A DNA stretch of 64,000 bases, taken from positions 81,963 to 145,962 of the forward strand of contig NZ_JACYHE010000006.1 of the NCBI RefSeq assembly GCF_021696945.1, in the 5' to 3' direction. The notes below the pieces were generated by a model. It was not told the origin of the DNA and did no database searches. It saw only the letters and a program-made list of their open reading frames with translations. Source of the DNA: Streptomyces sp. JJ36 (GTDB lineage Bacteria > Actinomycetota > Actinomycetes > Streptomycetales > Streptomycetaceae). A program made the position numbers and the translations under genes. Positions within the stretch are counted from its first letter, which is position 1; every line of letters begins with the position of its first letter. Below, one piece after another: positions 17,886-26,758 of the stretch.

Positions 17886-20015
17886 CTATGCCCGCCAGGC
17901 GCCGCGCAGCGGCGGGCTGCCGGTGGCGGCGTACAGCGCGAAGGCGAGCGGGCGGACGCTGCTCAGCAGGTGCTCGCCCTCCTCCGGCACGACCTCCCGC
18001 GGCTCCGCTCCCTGCCGCGGCACCCGGTGCTCCGCGGCCCCCTGCGACGTACCGCCGTCCTCCGGACCGCCGCGCTCGGGGCCGGCCGACAGGTCCCGGC
18101 GCAGCAGCGGCGCCGCCGCCTGGAGCCGGCTCCGCACGGTACCGGGGGACACGTCCAGCGCGGCGGCGGCCTTCTCGGTGTGCGTGTCGTTCTCCAGCCA
18201 GACGCGGAGGGTGCGCAGCAGATCCCGGCGGTCCTCCCGTACGGGCTGCAGCAGCTCCTCCGCCCACTCCCGTACGGCCGGCGCGCCCACCATGGCGGTG
18301 AAGTCCGCATCCGCGTCGGCTCCGGCGTCCTCCGGGCCGCCACCGTGCCCGTGCGCGTTGACGATCTTCACCGCGGCGGAGACCACCGCCTGCTGGAGGA
18401 CGTGCCGCCGGTCCAGACCGAGCAGGCCGAAGGCCCGGTTCACGCGGTGCGCCACGGTGTTCCGGTGCACGCCGAGCACCCGGCTCACGGCCTTGTACGG
18501 GAAGTCCAGGGCGAGGTCGAGGGTGTGCAGGAGCTGGTTGCGCTGGCCGGTGGGCAGCGCCAGCAGCGGGCGCAGCACCGTGCCGGCCCAGCGGCGTGCC
18601 GGTTCCGGCGGCACCACGTCCGCCAGGTCCGCCCGGTCCTCGGCGCGTGCCGCCCGCCCGGGCAGCTCCCGTGCCACGGCCAGCGAGGTGACGGCCTCCG
18701 CGTAGGCGTCCGCGACGTCGCCGAGCCCGTGCACCCGGCTGCTGCCCAGCAGGTGCTCCGGCCGACCGGACACCACCTCCCGCAGCACCCCGTCCAGCGG
18801 CACCGCCTCACCGCCCGGCAGCGGGTCGACCAGGATCAGATGGTTGAAGGCCGGGCAGCGAGCCAGCAGCGCGCGCCCGGCCGTACCGCCCTCCAGCCGG
18901 GCGGCGGTCGCCTCCCGCTCCTCGCCGGCGCAGTCCACGACATGCACCCGCACCTCCTCCGTGGCCAGCAGGCCGGGCGCTATCCCGGCCATCACCCGCT
19001 GCGCGGCGACCTCCTCGCCCGCCAGGAGGAGCTGCAGCGCGCTCAGGTGCACCGCCCGCTCGGCGTCCCGCAGCCGGCTCTGCGACCGCGCCTGGTCCAG
19101 CAGGCCCAGCACCTTGGCGGCGTGCCGGACCAGATCGGTCTCGGTGTCGCCCAGCGGGCGGCGGGCGGCCACCCAGAGCGTGGCGGCCGGACCCGGCGAG
19201 GCGAGCGCGACGGACTGCACATGCGGCCCCGCGTCCCGGGACGCCGCCGGAGCGGGTGTCGCGGGTGCCGCGCCGGCGGGCGTCGCGGGGGCGGTCTGAC
19301 CGGCGAGCAGCGGGGCGAGCGTACGGGGCGCGGACTCCGGGGAGGCGGCCAGCACCCCGCGGTGCCGGTCGCCGACGAGCACGTCGGCCTCCAGCGCGGC
19401 GGCCAGCCAGTCGGTGATGCGCTGCATCCCGCCCGCGCCGGCGTCCGTCGTCGTGCCGGGAACGGCAGTCGTGCCGGGGCCGGCCGTCGTGCCCGGGGCG
19501 ACCGCGGCGTCGTCCGGCGTGCAGCCGGCGGAGCCCGGCCCCGCCTCGGCCCACCGCTCGGGCAGCCGGTGCAGCAGGGCGGTGAGCTGTTCCGCGTGCC
19601 ACTCGGCGTCCCGGTGCCGGCGCTCGCTCAGCCGCGGCAGCAGCCGGCGCCACTCCGTCAGCGGCGTGGTGGTGGTCAGCAGGGGGACGTCCAGCCGTGC
19701 CGCCGCGCTGCGCAGCGTCACCGGGACGTCCCGGACACCGTGCCGGCCGACGACCACCGCGAGCCCGGCGGCCCGCTGCCGGGCCAGCTCCCGCAACAGC
19801 GCCTCGGCCGCCCGTGCCCCGACCCCGCGGCCGCCGGGCCCGCCGAAGTCCCCGGTCACCACGAGGGTGTCGGTGACCTCACCGAGGCCGTCCGTCCACT
19901 GCGGCGGCGGCACCACCCGTACCGTGTCCACCATGCGGTCGCGGGCGTGATCGCCTCCCACCGCGAACTCCAGAGAAAGCCCGGGCTCCTCACCCAGGTC
20001 ACTCAGCGTCGACAT
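17886..20015 (-). CDS. PucR-like transcriptional regulator with two C-terminal HTH modules
   Basis: The product has 709 residues. The N-terminal half resembles the PucR-type sensory domain (LVVTGDF near residue 45, GLAVVVGRHG near 85). A central GAF/GGDEF-like part follows, then two helix-turn-helix units of the PucR C-terminal (HTH_30) type. The first is KAVSRVLGVHRNTVAHRVNR near residue 497 and the second AAAALDVSPGTVRSRLQAA near 605. The usual PucR protein has only one. The gene faces ramB tail-to-tail and lies on the same strand as ramR, upstream of its position, so it may be a local regulator of the ram locus. Its ligand is unknown. Confidence 0.82.
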   Translation of the reverse strand: MSTLSDLGEEPGLSLEFAVGGDHARDRMVDTVRVVPPPQWTDGLGEVTDTLVVTGDFGGPGGRGVGARAAEALLRELARQRAAGLAVVVGRHGVRDVPVTLRSAAARLDVPLLTTTTPLTEWRRLLPRLSERRHRDAEWHAEQLTALLHRLPERWAEAGPGSAGCTPDDAAVAPGTTAGPGTTAVPGTTTDAGAGGMQRITDWLAAALEADVLVGDRHRGVLAASPESAPRTLAPLLAGQTAPATPAGAAPATPAPAASRDAGPHVQSVALASPGPAATLWVAARRPLGDTETDLVRHAAKVLGLLDQARSQSRLRDAERAVHLSALQLLLAGEEVAAQRVMAGIAPGLLATEEVRVHVVDCAGEEREATAARLEGGTAGRALLARCPAFNHLILVDPLPGGEAVPLDGVLREVVSGRPEHLLGSSRVHGLGDVADAYAEAVTSLAVARELPGRAARAEDRADLADVVPPEPARRWAGTVLRPLLALPTGQRNQLLHTLDLALDFPYKAVSRVLGVHRNTVAHRVNRAFGLLGLDRRHVLQQAVVSAAVKIVNAHGHGGGPEDAGADADADFTAMVGAPAVREWAEELLQPVREDRRDLLRTLRVWLENDTHTEKAAAALDVSPGTVRSRLQAAAPLLRRDLSAGPERGGPEDGGTSQGAAEHRVPRQGAEPREVVPEEGEHLLSSVRPLAFALYAATGSPPLRGAWRA

Positions 20016-20678
20016 CGTCCGACCCCCAGCCGGTCGAGGACCTGCGGTCCCAGGGCCCCGGACGCCTGTACGGGTCCGGCCGGGGCCCCTGGCGACGAAC
20101 CTGCACCCCCCGCAGCGCACAGTACCGCGCTGCGGGCAGACCACCGTCCCGCGGTACGGAGGCAGGGACCTCCGCGGCACCCGGACCGCAGCCCGCCGGA
20201 AGCCGGGGCCGCGCGCCGGTGCACGCCGCTGCGCCGGGAGGCAGCGGCGTCCGCCACGCCTCGCCCCTGGCGGGACGGATCCGCGGGGCGTCACGTGGCG
20301 TGCCGCGCACGTCGCCGGCGGACCACGCCCGGGCGCCGTGCCGTTCCGGGGGAGCAGGCCGCGCGGCCTGCTCCCCCGGCGCCGCGCTCACGACGGTCCT
20401 GCGCGGGCGCGCTCCCGCGGCGTGCCGGCCCCGGTGCGGTCACGCCCACCAGGCTGGAGACCCGCGCCGGCTGGTCGCCGCGGAGCCCGGTCCCGGACGC
20501 GGTCCCGGACGCCCCGCAGAGCGGCCTCGCGGACCACCGGCCCCAGCGGGAGCCCCGGCAGGAGCCCCGGCAGGCAGGTACACGGCCGTCCGCACGGGCC
20601 CCGCCGGGGCCTGCGGTCCGTCCCGGCGGGGGCGGCGACCCCGGCCCCACGGTGCTCACCGCCGGTCGCCGGGCCGCC
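20016..20678. other. Intergenic region between ramR and the PucR-like gene
   Basis: These 663 bases hold no convincing gene. They contain the 34-bp palindrome listed separately and a smaller hairpin (CCGCAGCGC near 20116 with GCGCTGCGG near 20132). The region nearest 20015 should carry the promoter of the PucR-like gene. I could not identify -10/-35 elements with confidence. Confidence 0.35.
20346..20379 (-). terminator. 34-bp perfect palindrome downstream of ramR
   Basis: Positions 20346-20362 are the exact reverse complement of 20363-20379, with no spacer. It lies 300 bases past the ramR stop and 330 bases before the next minus-strand start. It is probably a transcription terminator; a dimeric protein site is the alternative. 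Confidence 0.6.
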
Positions 20679-21284
20679 CTACACCCAGCCGGCGCCGTGG
20701 GCGATCCGTATGGCGTCCACGCGGTTGCGGGCACCGGTCTTGCGGGTGATGGCGGTCAGGTAGTTCCGCACCGTGCCGTGCGACAGGTGCAGCCGGCCGG
20801 CGATGTCGGCTATCGACTCCCCCTCCGCGGCCAGGGCCAGCACCCCCACCTCACGGGGCGTCAGCGGCATCTCGGCGGCCTGGAGAAAGCCGAAGGCGAG
20901 CGATTCGTCCACGAATCGCTCGCCCTCGAAGACCCGGCGGATGGCCTCGACTAAGCGCTGGGGGACGGCGTCCCGGTCGACGAACCCCCGGGCGCGCGCG
21001 GCGTAGGCCTTGCGCAGGAGCCCGGGACGGGACGGGTCGGCGAGCACCACGAGGGCACAGCCCGCGCCGTCCGTGTGCCGTACGAGGCGCGGATCGCTCA
21101 GCGGAGCCGTCGCGGTGGAGCCGTCGATGTCGGCCAGGCAGATGTCCGGACGCAGCGCCGCGAGCCCGCCCATGACCTGGTCCCAGGGTGCGGAGGACAC
21201 CTCCAGGTCGTCTTCGGCGGAGAGCAGCGACTCCAGCGCCGAACGCATGAGCGTCGAATCGTGTACCAGGAGAACCCGGATCAC
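20679..21284 (-). CDS. ramR: Response regulator RamR/AmfR, activator of the ram operon
   Basis: The product has 201 residues, with an N-terminal receiver domain (about 1-120) and a C-terminal LuxR/GerE-type HTH (LTPREVGVLALAAEGESIAD from about 135, then HGTVRNYL). In known systems RamR activates ramCSAB directly. The receiver is degenerate: the acidic pair is His8-Asp9, the candidate phosphoacceptor is Asp52 (ICLAD), and Arg104 stands where Lys is usual. No partner kinase is nearby, which fits an orphan regulator. The start is a GTG with AAGGA about nine bases upstream. Confidence 0.92.
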   Translation of the reverse strand: MIRVLLVHDSTLMRSALESLLSAEDDLEVSSAPWDQVMGGLAALRPDICLADIDGSTATAPLSDPRLVRHTDGAGCALVVLADPSRPGLLRKAYAARARGFVDRDAVPQRLVEAIRRVFEGERFVDESLAFGFLQAAEMPLTPREVGVLALAAEGESIADIAGRLHLSHGTVRNYLTAITRKTGARNRVDAIRIAHGAGWV

Positions 21285-21794
21285 CTGAGTGTCCTTTCTC
21301 ACGGTCCGTGGTGCCTTTGGCACGCGGTGTGCGGCCGAGTGATACTGCCATGAAACCGACACTTGACCGCAAGGGGGCACCGGGCGCACGACGGGCGCAC
21401 ACCGGGAGACCGTTCGTGCGCCCCTTCACCGATGCACACGCCCCCGACGAAGCGGCGGACACCTGGAGGCAGCCCCCGCGACCCGCCCCGCCGGTTACCC
21501 CGCCGGACCCGCCCTACACGGCGGGCCCGGCGAGCGCCTGCCCGCCGCCGCCCGGTCCGTGCCGGTCCGCGCCTCGAACAGCGCCTGCTCGTCACGCCGG
21601 CCCACGAGAGCGTCCCGGCGCCGGCGCCGCAGCACCTCCTGCCGGGAAGGCCGCTGCTGACCTGTCACACCATCACCCCCAGGCGTTCCGGGTATTCCAC
21701 CTGCTCCGCCGACCGGTGTCCCCCGCGCCACGCGCCCCCGACCGGCAGGAGTGCCGCCGGGCCGCGGAGGGGTGGTCTGCACCACCACGACGAA
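21285..21794. other. Gene-free region upstream of ramR
   Basis: About 510 bases lie between the ramR start and the tRNA terminator, with no credible gene. The first 100 bases (21285-21385) are less GC-rich and should hold the ramR promoter on the minus strand. I see no defined operator. Confidence 0.35.
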
Positions 21795-21827
21795 AATCCC
21801 GCCCGATCGGGGTGATCGGACGGGATT
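21795..21827 (-). terminator. Rho-independent-like terminator of the tRNA-Ala gene
   Basis: AATCCCGCCCGATC at 21795-21808 pairs with 21814-21827 (one mismatch) around a 5-base loop. Read on the minus strand, the stem is followed by TTTCGT. It lies 15 bases past the tRNA 3' end. Confidence 0.75.
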
Positions 21828-21842
21828 CTGCTGCTGTTGCTG

Positions 21843-21916
21843 TGGACCTGAGGGGATTTGAACCCCTGACCCTCTCGTTGCGAACGAGATGCGCTACCGG
21901 ACTGCGCCACAGGCCC
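21843..21916 (-). tRNA. tRNA-Ala (anticodon CGC)
   Basis: The minus-strand sequence folds as a full cloverleaf. The acceptor GGGCCTG pairs with CAGGTCC, with discriminator A. The anticodon stem TCTCG/CGAGA encloses the loop TTCGCAA (anticodon CGC, for GCG), and the T arm GGGGTTCAAATCCCC is typical. CCA is not encoded. GCG is a very common codon in this DNA, so the gene should be in demand. No integrase or duplicated 3' end is present nearby. Confidence 0.95.
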
Positions 21917-22010
21917 TTGCGACGGGTGAAACCTTAGCATCCCCGTCGGGCGGGGAGAAAATCCGTTGCCGTGCTGGTCACGACCGGACGCGGCCGGCGG
22001 CGGCCCGGGG

Positions 22011-23312
22011 TCACTCGTTGGCCGCGCGAGGGCGGTCCGCGTCCGCCATCTGGTCGAAGAGCGGGGTGCGTCCCCGCTCGCGCCGGGGCGCCGGGGCGGG
22101 CTCCTGGGCGGCGGCCTCGGGGGCCGGGGCCGCCGCGGTGCTGGAGCGGGCGGAGCTCCAGGTGTCCGGCGCGTCCAGGTCGACACCGCGCGCGGTGCGC
22201 GGGGCGACCGGGGCGCTGACGTACGTGGGCAGCGGCACCGGCACCGGGTCCCAGCCCTCGCCCTCGGGCTGTTCGGCGACGCGGCCGCGCTCCTGGTCCA
22301 CCCACTCGGCGTGGTCGGTGCGCTCCACGAGGGCACGCTGGTCGGCCGAGGGCCCGGCCGCGGGGCCCGGCTCCTCGTCGGCCGGGGCGGAGACGGGCAC
22401 CGGGCCGCTCTCCGGTTCGGGGTGCGGGTGCGGCTCGGGCCGCGGGGGCGCCTCGGCCTGCGGCTCCCGGGCGGCGCCCGCGCGCGTACGGTCCTCGCGG
22501 AGCCGGCGGGCGGCCTCCTCCGCGCGGCGGCGGTCCATGGTGACCTCGAAGCGGCGCCGCTCCTGGACACGGAGGTGGGCGATGTAGGCGCTGAGCAGCG
22601 CGGCGGGCGCCGCGGGCGCCCAGAGGAACGCGACGCCGCCGACGGCGGCCACGATCGCGCCGACCGAGAAGGCCAGGAAGAGGATCATCGTGGTGCGGCG
22701 GCGGCGCGCCAGCAACTGGGCGCGCTTGGCCCGCTCCGCGGCCCGGCGCACGGAGCCGGCGGGGCCATCCTGGTCCGCCCGGTCCCCGCGGGCGCCCGGC
22801 TCACCCCGGTCCCCGCGGGCGCCCGTCGTCACACGGTCGCCCACACCACGGTCGCCCGTTCCGCGGTCGTCGGGGTGCCGCTCGGCGGGGTCCCCGGCGG
22901 CGGACGCGGGGCCGTGGCGGTCCGCGGTGCCGGCCGCGGCGTGCAGCTCGGTCGGGGCTTCCGGAAGGACCTCGGCGCGGGCGCGGACGAGGGTCCGGGG
23001 CTCGGCGAAGGCCCGCACGTCGACCGCCGGGCCGGGGGCGGCGTACGGGGCGTCCGCGTCCGCCGCGTCACCGTCGGCGCCGGGCTCCGCGTCGGCGCCG
23101 GTGGCATGGGCCCCGGTGCGCCGCTCGGCTTCCTTCGCGTAACGGCGCTCCATGGCCGCCTTGCCGGACAGCAGCCGGATGGCGGTGCTGAAGCGTTCCG
23201 TCGGACGTGCCTCGTTCAGCTCGTCCTGCCGACGAAGCCACATCGGCACGAGGTAGGCGGCCCAGGCCCCGACGATGACTGCGTAGATGAGGCCACTGCT
23301 GCTCACCCTCAC
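22011..23312 (-). CDS. sepX: SepX / GlpR-like membrane protein of cell division
   Basis: The product has 433 residues. One membrane helix lies at the very N-terminus (LIYAVIVGAWAAYLVPMWL, about 8-26). A long acidic, Pro/Ala-rich disordered stretch follows, then two adjacent helices at about 207-245 (ILFLAFSVGAIVAAVGGVAF and the next segment), and a disordered tail. Gene order galU - moeA/glp - rimJ - this gene is that of Corynebacterium, where GlpR is the membrane receptor of the gephyrin-like protein Glp at septa. SepX is, to my memory, the Streptomyces counterpart. The assignment rests on topology and synteny. The start is GTG 23312; a GTG at 23306 is also possible. Confidence 0.7.
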   Translation of the reverse strand: MRVSSSGLIYAVIVGAWAAYLVPMWLRRQDELNEARPTERFSTAIRLLSGKAAMERRYAKEAERRTGAHATGADAEPGADGDAADADAPYAAPGPAVDVRAFAEPRTLVRARAEVLPEAPTELHAAAGTADRHGPASAAGDPAERHPDDRGTGDRGVGDRVTTGARGDRGEPGARGDRADQDGPAGSVRRAAERAKRAQLLARRRRTTMILFLAFSVGAIVAAVGGVAFLWAPAAPAALLSAYIAHLRVQERRRFEVTMDRRRAEEAARRLREDRTRAGAAREPQAEAPPRPEPHPHPEPESGPVPVSAPADEEPGPAAGPSADQRALVERTDHAEWVDQERGRVAEQPEGEGWDPVPVPLPTYVSAPVAPRTARGVDLDAPDTWSSARSSTAAAPAPEAAAQEPAPAPRRERGRTPLFDQMADADRPRAANE

Positions 23313-23510
23313 ACGGTAGAGGGAATTGCGTCAGGGCATCGGCAAAATTGCCTGGCGTGTCGCGCGATCCGGCCGCCGTTCCGATGATTCTCTGCGGGAA
23401 GCGCGCCCACGGTCACCCGATGTGGGTCGCCGGTGGGCGGGAAGTGAGGATTCCGGGAACGGCGATTCCGCGACAGCGCGGATTCCCCCGAGGATTATCG
23501 AACATTTATT

Positions 23511-24113
23511 TTATTTCTGCGGCGCCGGTGGTCTCGTGCGCCGCCACCGGGTCAGCAGCCCTTCGGGCACCTCCTCCGCCGTCAGGGCGTAGACCAGATG
23601 GTCCCGCCAGGCGCCGTCGATGTGGAGATAACGGGGACGTACCCCTTCTTCCCGGAATCCGAGTTTCTCGACGACGCGCCGGCTCGGGCCGTTCTCCGGG
23701 CGGATGCAGACCTCGACACGGTGCAATCCCACCGTACGGAAGCAGTGGTCGGTCGCGAGCGCGACGGCCGTCGGCATCACGCCGCGACCCGCCACGGACC
23801 GGTCGATCCAGTACCCGACATGGCCGGAACACATCGACCCCCAGGTGATGCCCGCGACCGTGAGCTGCCCGGCCAGCCGGCCGCCGTACTCGACGACGAA
23901 CGGCAGCATCCGCCCCGCCTGCGCCTCCGCCCGCAGATGCCGGACCATCTGCCGGTACGTCGGCCGGCGCGGCGGCTCGTGGCCGGGCGGCGGGGGCGGC
24001 ACGGTGGCCTCCCAGGGGCGCAGCCAGTCGCGGTTCCGCTGGTTGACCTCACGCCAGGCCCGCTGGTCGCGCAGCCTTATGGGGCGGAGGGTGGTCGCTC
24101 CGTCCGCCAGCAC
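23511..24113 (-). CDS. RimJ-like GNAT acetyltransferase
   Basis: The product has 200 residues, or 207 with an upstream CTG. It is an RimJ/RimL-type GNAT domain (LRPIRLRDQRAWREVNQRNR at the front, VGYWIDRSVAGRGVMPTAVA as motif A, LGFREEG near the end), which acetylates protein N-termini or small molecules. The listed GTG has no clear ribosome site. A CTG at 24134 overlaps the preceding stop (CTGA), restores an N-terminus reading NAPWPV that I believe is conserved, and has AGAGGGGACG upstream, so it may be the true start. The gene is embedded between moaC-mogA and sepX. Confidence 0.88.
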   Translation of the reverse strand: MLADGATTLRPIRLRDQRAWREVNQRNRDWLRPWEATVPPPPPGHEPPRRPTYRQMVRHLRAEAQAGRMLPFVVEYGGRLAGQLTVAGITWGSMCSGHVGYWIDRSVAGRGVMPTAVALATDHCFRTVGLHRVEVCIRPENGPSRRVVEKLGFREEGVRPRYLHIDGAWRDHLVYALTAEEVPEGLLTRWRRTRPPAPQK

Positions 24114-24130
24114 TACCGGCCATGGTGCGT

Positions 24131-25327
24131 TCAGTGCGGGTCGTCCCCTCTGGGGTGATCGCCGCCGCGGACCTGGTCGACGGCGTGTACCAGCAGCTCG
24201 TCCAGGACGGCGAGGCCGTCGCGCACGCCGCCCGAGGAACCCGGAAGGTTCACGATCAGTGTGCGCCCGGCGACCCCCGCGACGCCACGGGAGAGCGCCG
24301 CCGTGGGCACCTTCGCCCGCCCGGCGGTGCGGATGGCCTCCGTGATGCCGGGGATCTCGTGGTCGAGCACGCCACGGGTCATCTCGGGGGTGCGGTCGGT
24401 GGGCGAGATCCCGGTGCCGCCGGTGGTGAGCACGACGTCGTACCCGGCCGCCACGGCCTCCCGGAGCGCCTCGGCCACCGGCTCGCCGTCCGGGACGACA
24501 CGGGGACCGTCGGCCGCGAAGCCCATCGCCGCCAGGCCCTCGACGAGCAGCGGGCCGCCCCGGTCGGCGTAGACACCGGCGGCGGCGCGGTTGGAGGCGG
24601 TGACGGCGAGCGCGCGGTACGGCCGGCGGCCGTGCGCCGGCCCCGAGCCCGCCGGTGCCGGGGCGCCGTGGCCGGTGCCGTGCGCGTCTCCGTGGCCGGT
24701 GCCGTGCGCGGCGGCCACCACCTGCTCCGCGGGGCTCGGACGCCCGGCGGCTTCGGCCTCCGCGGCCCCGGGTCCCGCGGAGCCCGCCCCGGCGCCCGTG
24801 TCCACACCGTCCGCGGCATCCGCACGGCCCGCCCCGCCCTCGCGCGTCCAGTCGCCGGACTTCCCCCCGGTCTTCTCCTCCACCCGGACGTCCGTGATGA
24901 CCGCGGACTTGTCGACCGCCTTGACCATGTCGACCACCGTCAGCGCGGCGACCGAGACGGCCGTGAGCGCCTCCATCTCCACCCCGGTGCGGTCGGTGGT
25001 CCGTACCGTCGCCGTCAGCTCCACGGCGTCGTCGGCGACGGCGAGCTCCACGGCCACCCCGGAGAGCGCCAGCGGGTGGCAGAGCGGGATCAGCTCGGGC
25101 GTGCGCTTGGCGCCCGCGATGCCGGCGATCCGTGCGGTGGCGAGGGCGTCGCCCTTGGGCACTCCCTCGCCGCGCAGCAGTGCCACGACCTCCGGCGACA
25201 CCCGCACCCGGCCGGTGGCACGCGCGGTGCGCGCGCTGACGTGCTTCGCCGAGACGTCGACCATGCGGGCGGCGCCCGCCTCGTCGAGGTGCGTGAGGTG
25301 GGGCTGCGGCTGCTCGGCGCTGCTCAT
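24131..25327 (-). CDS. MoaC-MogA/MoaB fusion, molybdenum cofactor biosynthesis
   Basis: The product has 398 residues in two domains. Residues about 1-160 are MoaC, cyclic pyranopterin monophosphate synthase ([34 protein letters not shown]). Residues about 235-395 are a MogA/MoaB-type molybdopterin adenylyltransferase ([30 protein letters not shown]). An Ala/Gly/His-rich linker with a repeated HGTGHG motif joins them. The ATG follows CGGGAGAACG. The gene lies 126 bases after moeA and overlaps the next gene's possible CTG start. Confidence 0.93.
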   Translation of the reverse strand: MSSAEQPQPHLTHLDEAGAARMVDVSAKHVSARTARATGRVRVSPEVVALLRGEGVPKGDALATARIAGIAGAKRTPELIPLCHPLALSGVAVELAVADDAVELTATVRTTDRTGVEMEALTAVSVAALTVVDMVKAVDKSAVITDVRVEEKTGGKSGDWTREGGAGRADAADGVDTGAGAGSAGPGAAEAEAAGRPSPAEQVVAAAHGTGHGDAHGTGHGAPAPAGSGPAHGRRPYRALAVTASNRAAAGVYADRGGPLLVEGLAAMGFAADGPRVVPDGEPVAEALREAVAAGYDVVLTTGGTGISPTDRTPEMTRGVLDHEIPGITEAIRTAGRAKVPTAALSRGVAGVAGRTLIVNLPGSSGGVRDGLAVLDELLVHAVDQVRGGDHPRGDDPH

Positions 25328-25453
25328 CGTTCTCCCGGTGCGGTCCGTGTGCGCAGCCACGGTACCTGCCGCCTCCGCGGCGCGGGAGCGCGGCAGGGCG
25401 CACGCCGGGCACCCGCGAGCGCGTCCCCGGCGCGTACCGCCCGCGCCACTGCG

Positions 25454-26758
25454 TCAGTCGAGCGGCAGCACCTCCACCTCGGCGCCGGGCGCCAGCTCCT
25501 CCGTCTCCTCCGGCACCACGATCAGCGCGTCGGCCTGCGCGAGCGCGGCGATCAGATGGGAGCCCGCGCCCCCGACCGCCCGCACGGCACCCGTCTTACC
25601 GCCGGGTGCGGGCGGCTCGTACGCCCCGCGCAGGAACTGCCGCTTGCCCGCGGGGGAACGCAGGGGCTCCGTACCCTCCAGCCGGGCCGGTACGGGCGTC
25701 CGCCGCACCGGTTGCACGCCCATCAGGGTGCGGATCGCCGGCCGTACGAAGAGCTCGAAGGAGACGTAGGCGCTGACCGGGTTGCCCGGCAGTGCGAGCA
25801 GCGGGGTCCGGTCGGGCCCGACGAGGCCGAAGCCCTGCGGCTTGCCCGGCTGCATCCGCAGCCGCCGGAACTCCACCCGGCCCGCGCCCTCCTCCAGGGA
25901 ACTCAGCGTCTCCTTCACCACGTCGTACGCGCCGACGCTGACGCCGCCGCTGGTGACCAGGATGTCCGCGCGGATCAACTGGTCCTCGATGGTGGACCGC
26001 AGGGTGTCGGCGTCGTCGGTGACGGCGCCGACGCGGTAGGCGAGGGCGCCGGCGGCCCGCGCGGCTGCGGTGAGCACGAAGCTGTTGGAGTCGTGGATCC
26101 GGCCGGGGCCCAGCCGCTCGCCCGGCGGGACCAGTTCGCTGCCGGTGGAGAGCACGACGACCCGCGGCCGCGGCCGTACGGTGACGCTGCCGCGGCCGAT
26201 CGCGGCGAGCAGCCCGATCTGCGGCGGCCCGAGCACCGTGCCGGCCCGCAACGCGACCGTCCCGGCCTCCACGTCGCTGCCACGTGCCCGCACGTGCTGC
26301 CCGGGGACGACCGCCCGGTGCACGCGGACCTCGCCGCCCGCGGCGGCCGGATCGGCGCTGTGCGCGGTCATGGCGTCGGCCGGGCCGCCGCCGGTGCCGC
26401 CGTCGGTCCACTCCACCGGCACCACGGCCTCCGCGCCCGGGGGCAGCGGGGCGCCGGTCATGATCCGGGCGGCCTGCCCGGGCCCGACGGCCGGCTGCGC
26501 GTCGCTGCCCGCGGCGACGTCGCCGAGGACGGTGAGCACGGCGGGATACTCCGGCGAGGAGCCCTCCACATCGACCGTGCGCACCGCGTAGCCGTCCATC
26601 GAGCTGTTGTCGAAGGGCGGCAGCGGTGCGGGCACGGCGACGTCGTCGACCAGCACACAGCCCTGCGCGTCCAGGAGCTGCAGCTCGATGGGCTCCAGCG
26701 GGCGCACGCCGCGCAGGACGTCCTCGAGGTGCTCGTCGACCGACCAGGTGTCGCTCAA
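25454..26758 (-). CDS. MoeA / gephyrin-like protein (Glp)
   Basis: The product has 434 residues and the MoeA layout: PFDNSSMDGYAVR near residue 50 with the conserved Asp, MTGAPLPPGAEAVV, the domain III motif LSTGSELVP near 203, TSGGVSVGAYDVVKE, and LPGNPVSAYVSFE. It could ligate molybdate to adenylylated molybdopterin. In galU-glp-rimJ-glpR operons, however, the MoeA paralogue Glp acts in cell division. Here STGSEL has Ser where E. coli MoeA has an Asp reported to matter for activity, which mildly favours a Glp-like role. The start is a rare TTG overlapping the galU stop (TTGA). Confidence 0.9.
   Translation of the reverse strand: MSDTWSVDEHLEDVLRGVRPLEPIELQLLDAQGCVLVDDVAVPAPLPPFDNSSMDGYAVRTVDVEGSSPEYPAVLTVLGDVAAGSDAQPAVGPGQAARIMTGAPLPPGAEAVVPVEWTDGGTGGGPADAMTAHSADPAAAGGEVRVHRAVVPGQHVRARGSDVEAGTVALRAGTVLGPPQIGLLAAIGRGSVTVRPRPRVVVLSTGSELVPPGERLGPGRIHDSNSFVLTAAARAAGALAYRVGAVTDDADTLRSTIEDQLIRADILVTSGGVSVGAYDVVKETLSSLEEGAGRVEFRRLRMQPGKPQGFGLVGPDRTPLLALPGNPVSAYVSFELFVRPAIRTLMGVQPVRRTPVPARLEGTEPLRSPAGKRQFLRGAYEPPAPGGKTGAVRAVGGAGSHLIAALAQADALIVVPEETEELAPGAEVEVLPLD

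Noticed and set aside
21843..21916. tRNA-Ala as an integration (att) site of a mobile island
   Set aside because: No integrase, no excision genes and no second copy of the tRNA 3' end were seen on either side.
24131..25327. MoaC-MogA as an assembly or frameshift artefact joining two genes
   Set aside because: The linker is in frame, has consistent codon bias and a structured HGTGHG repeat; both domains are complete.
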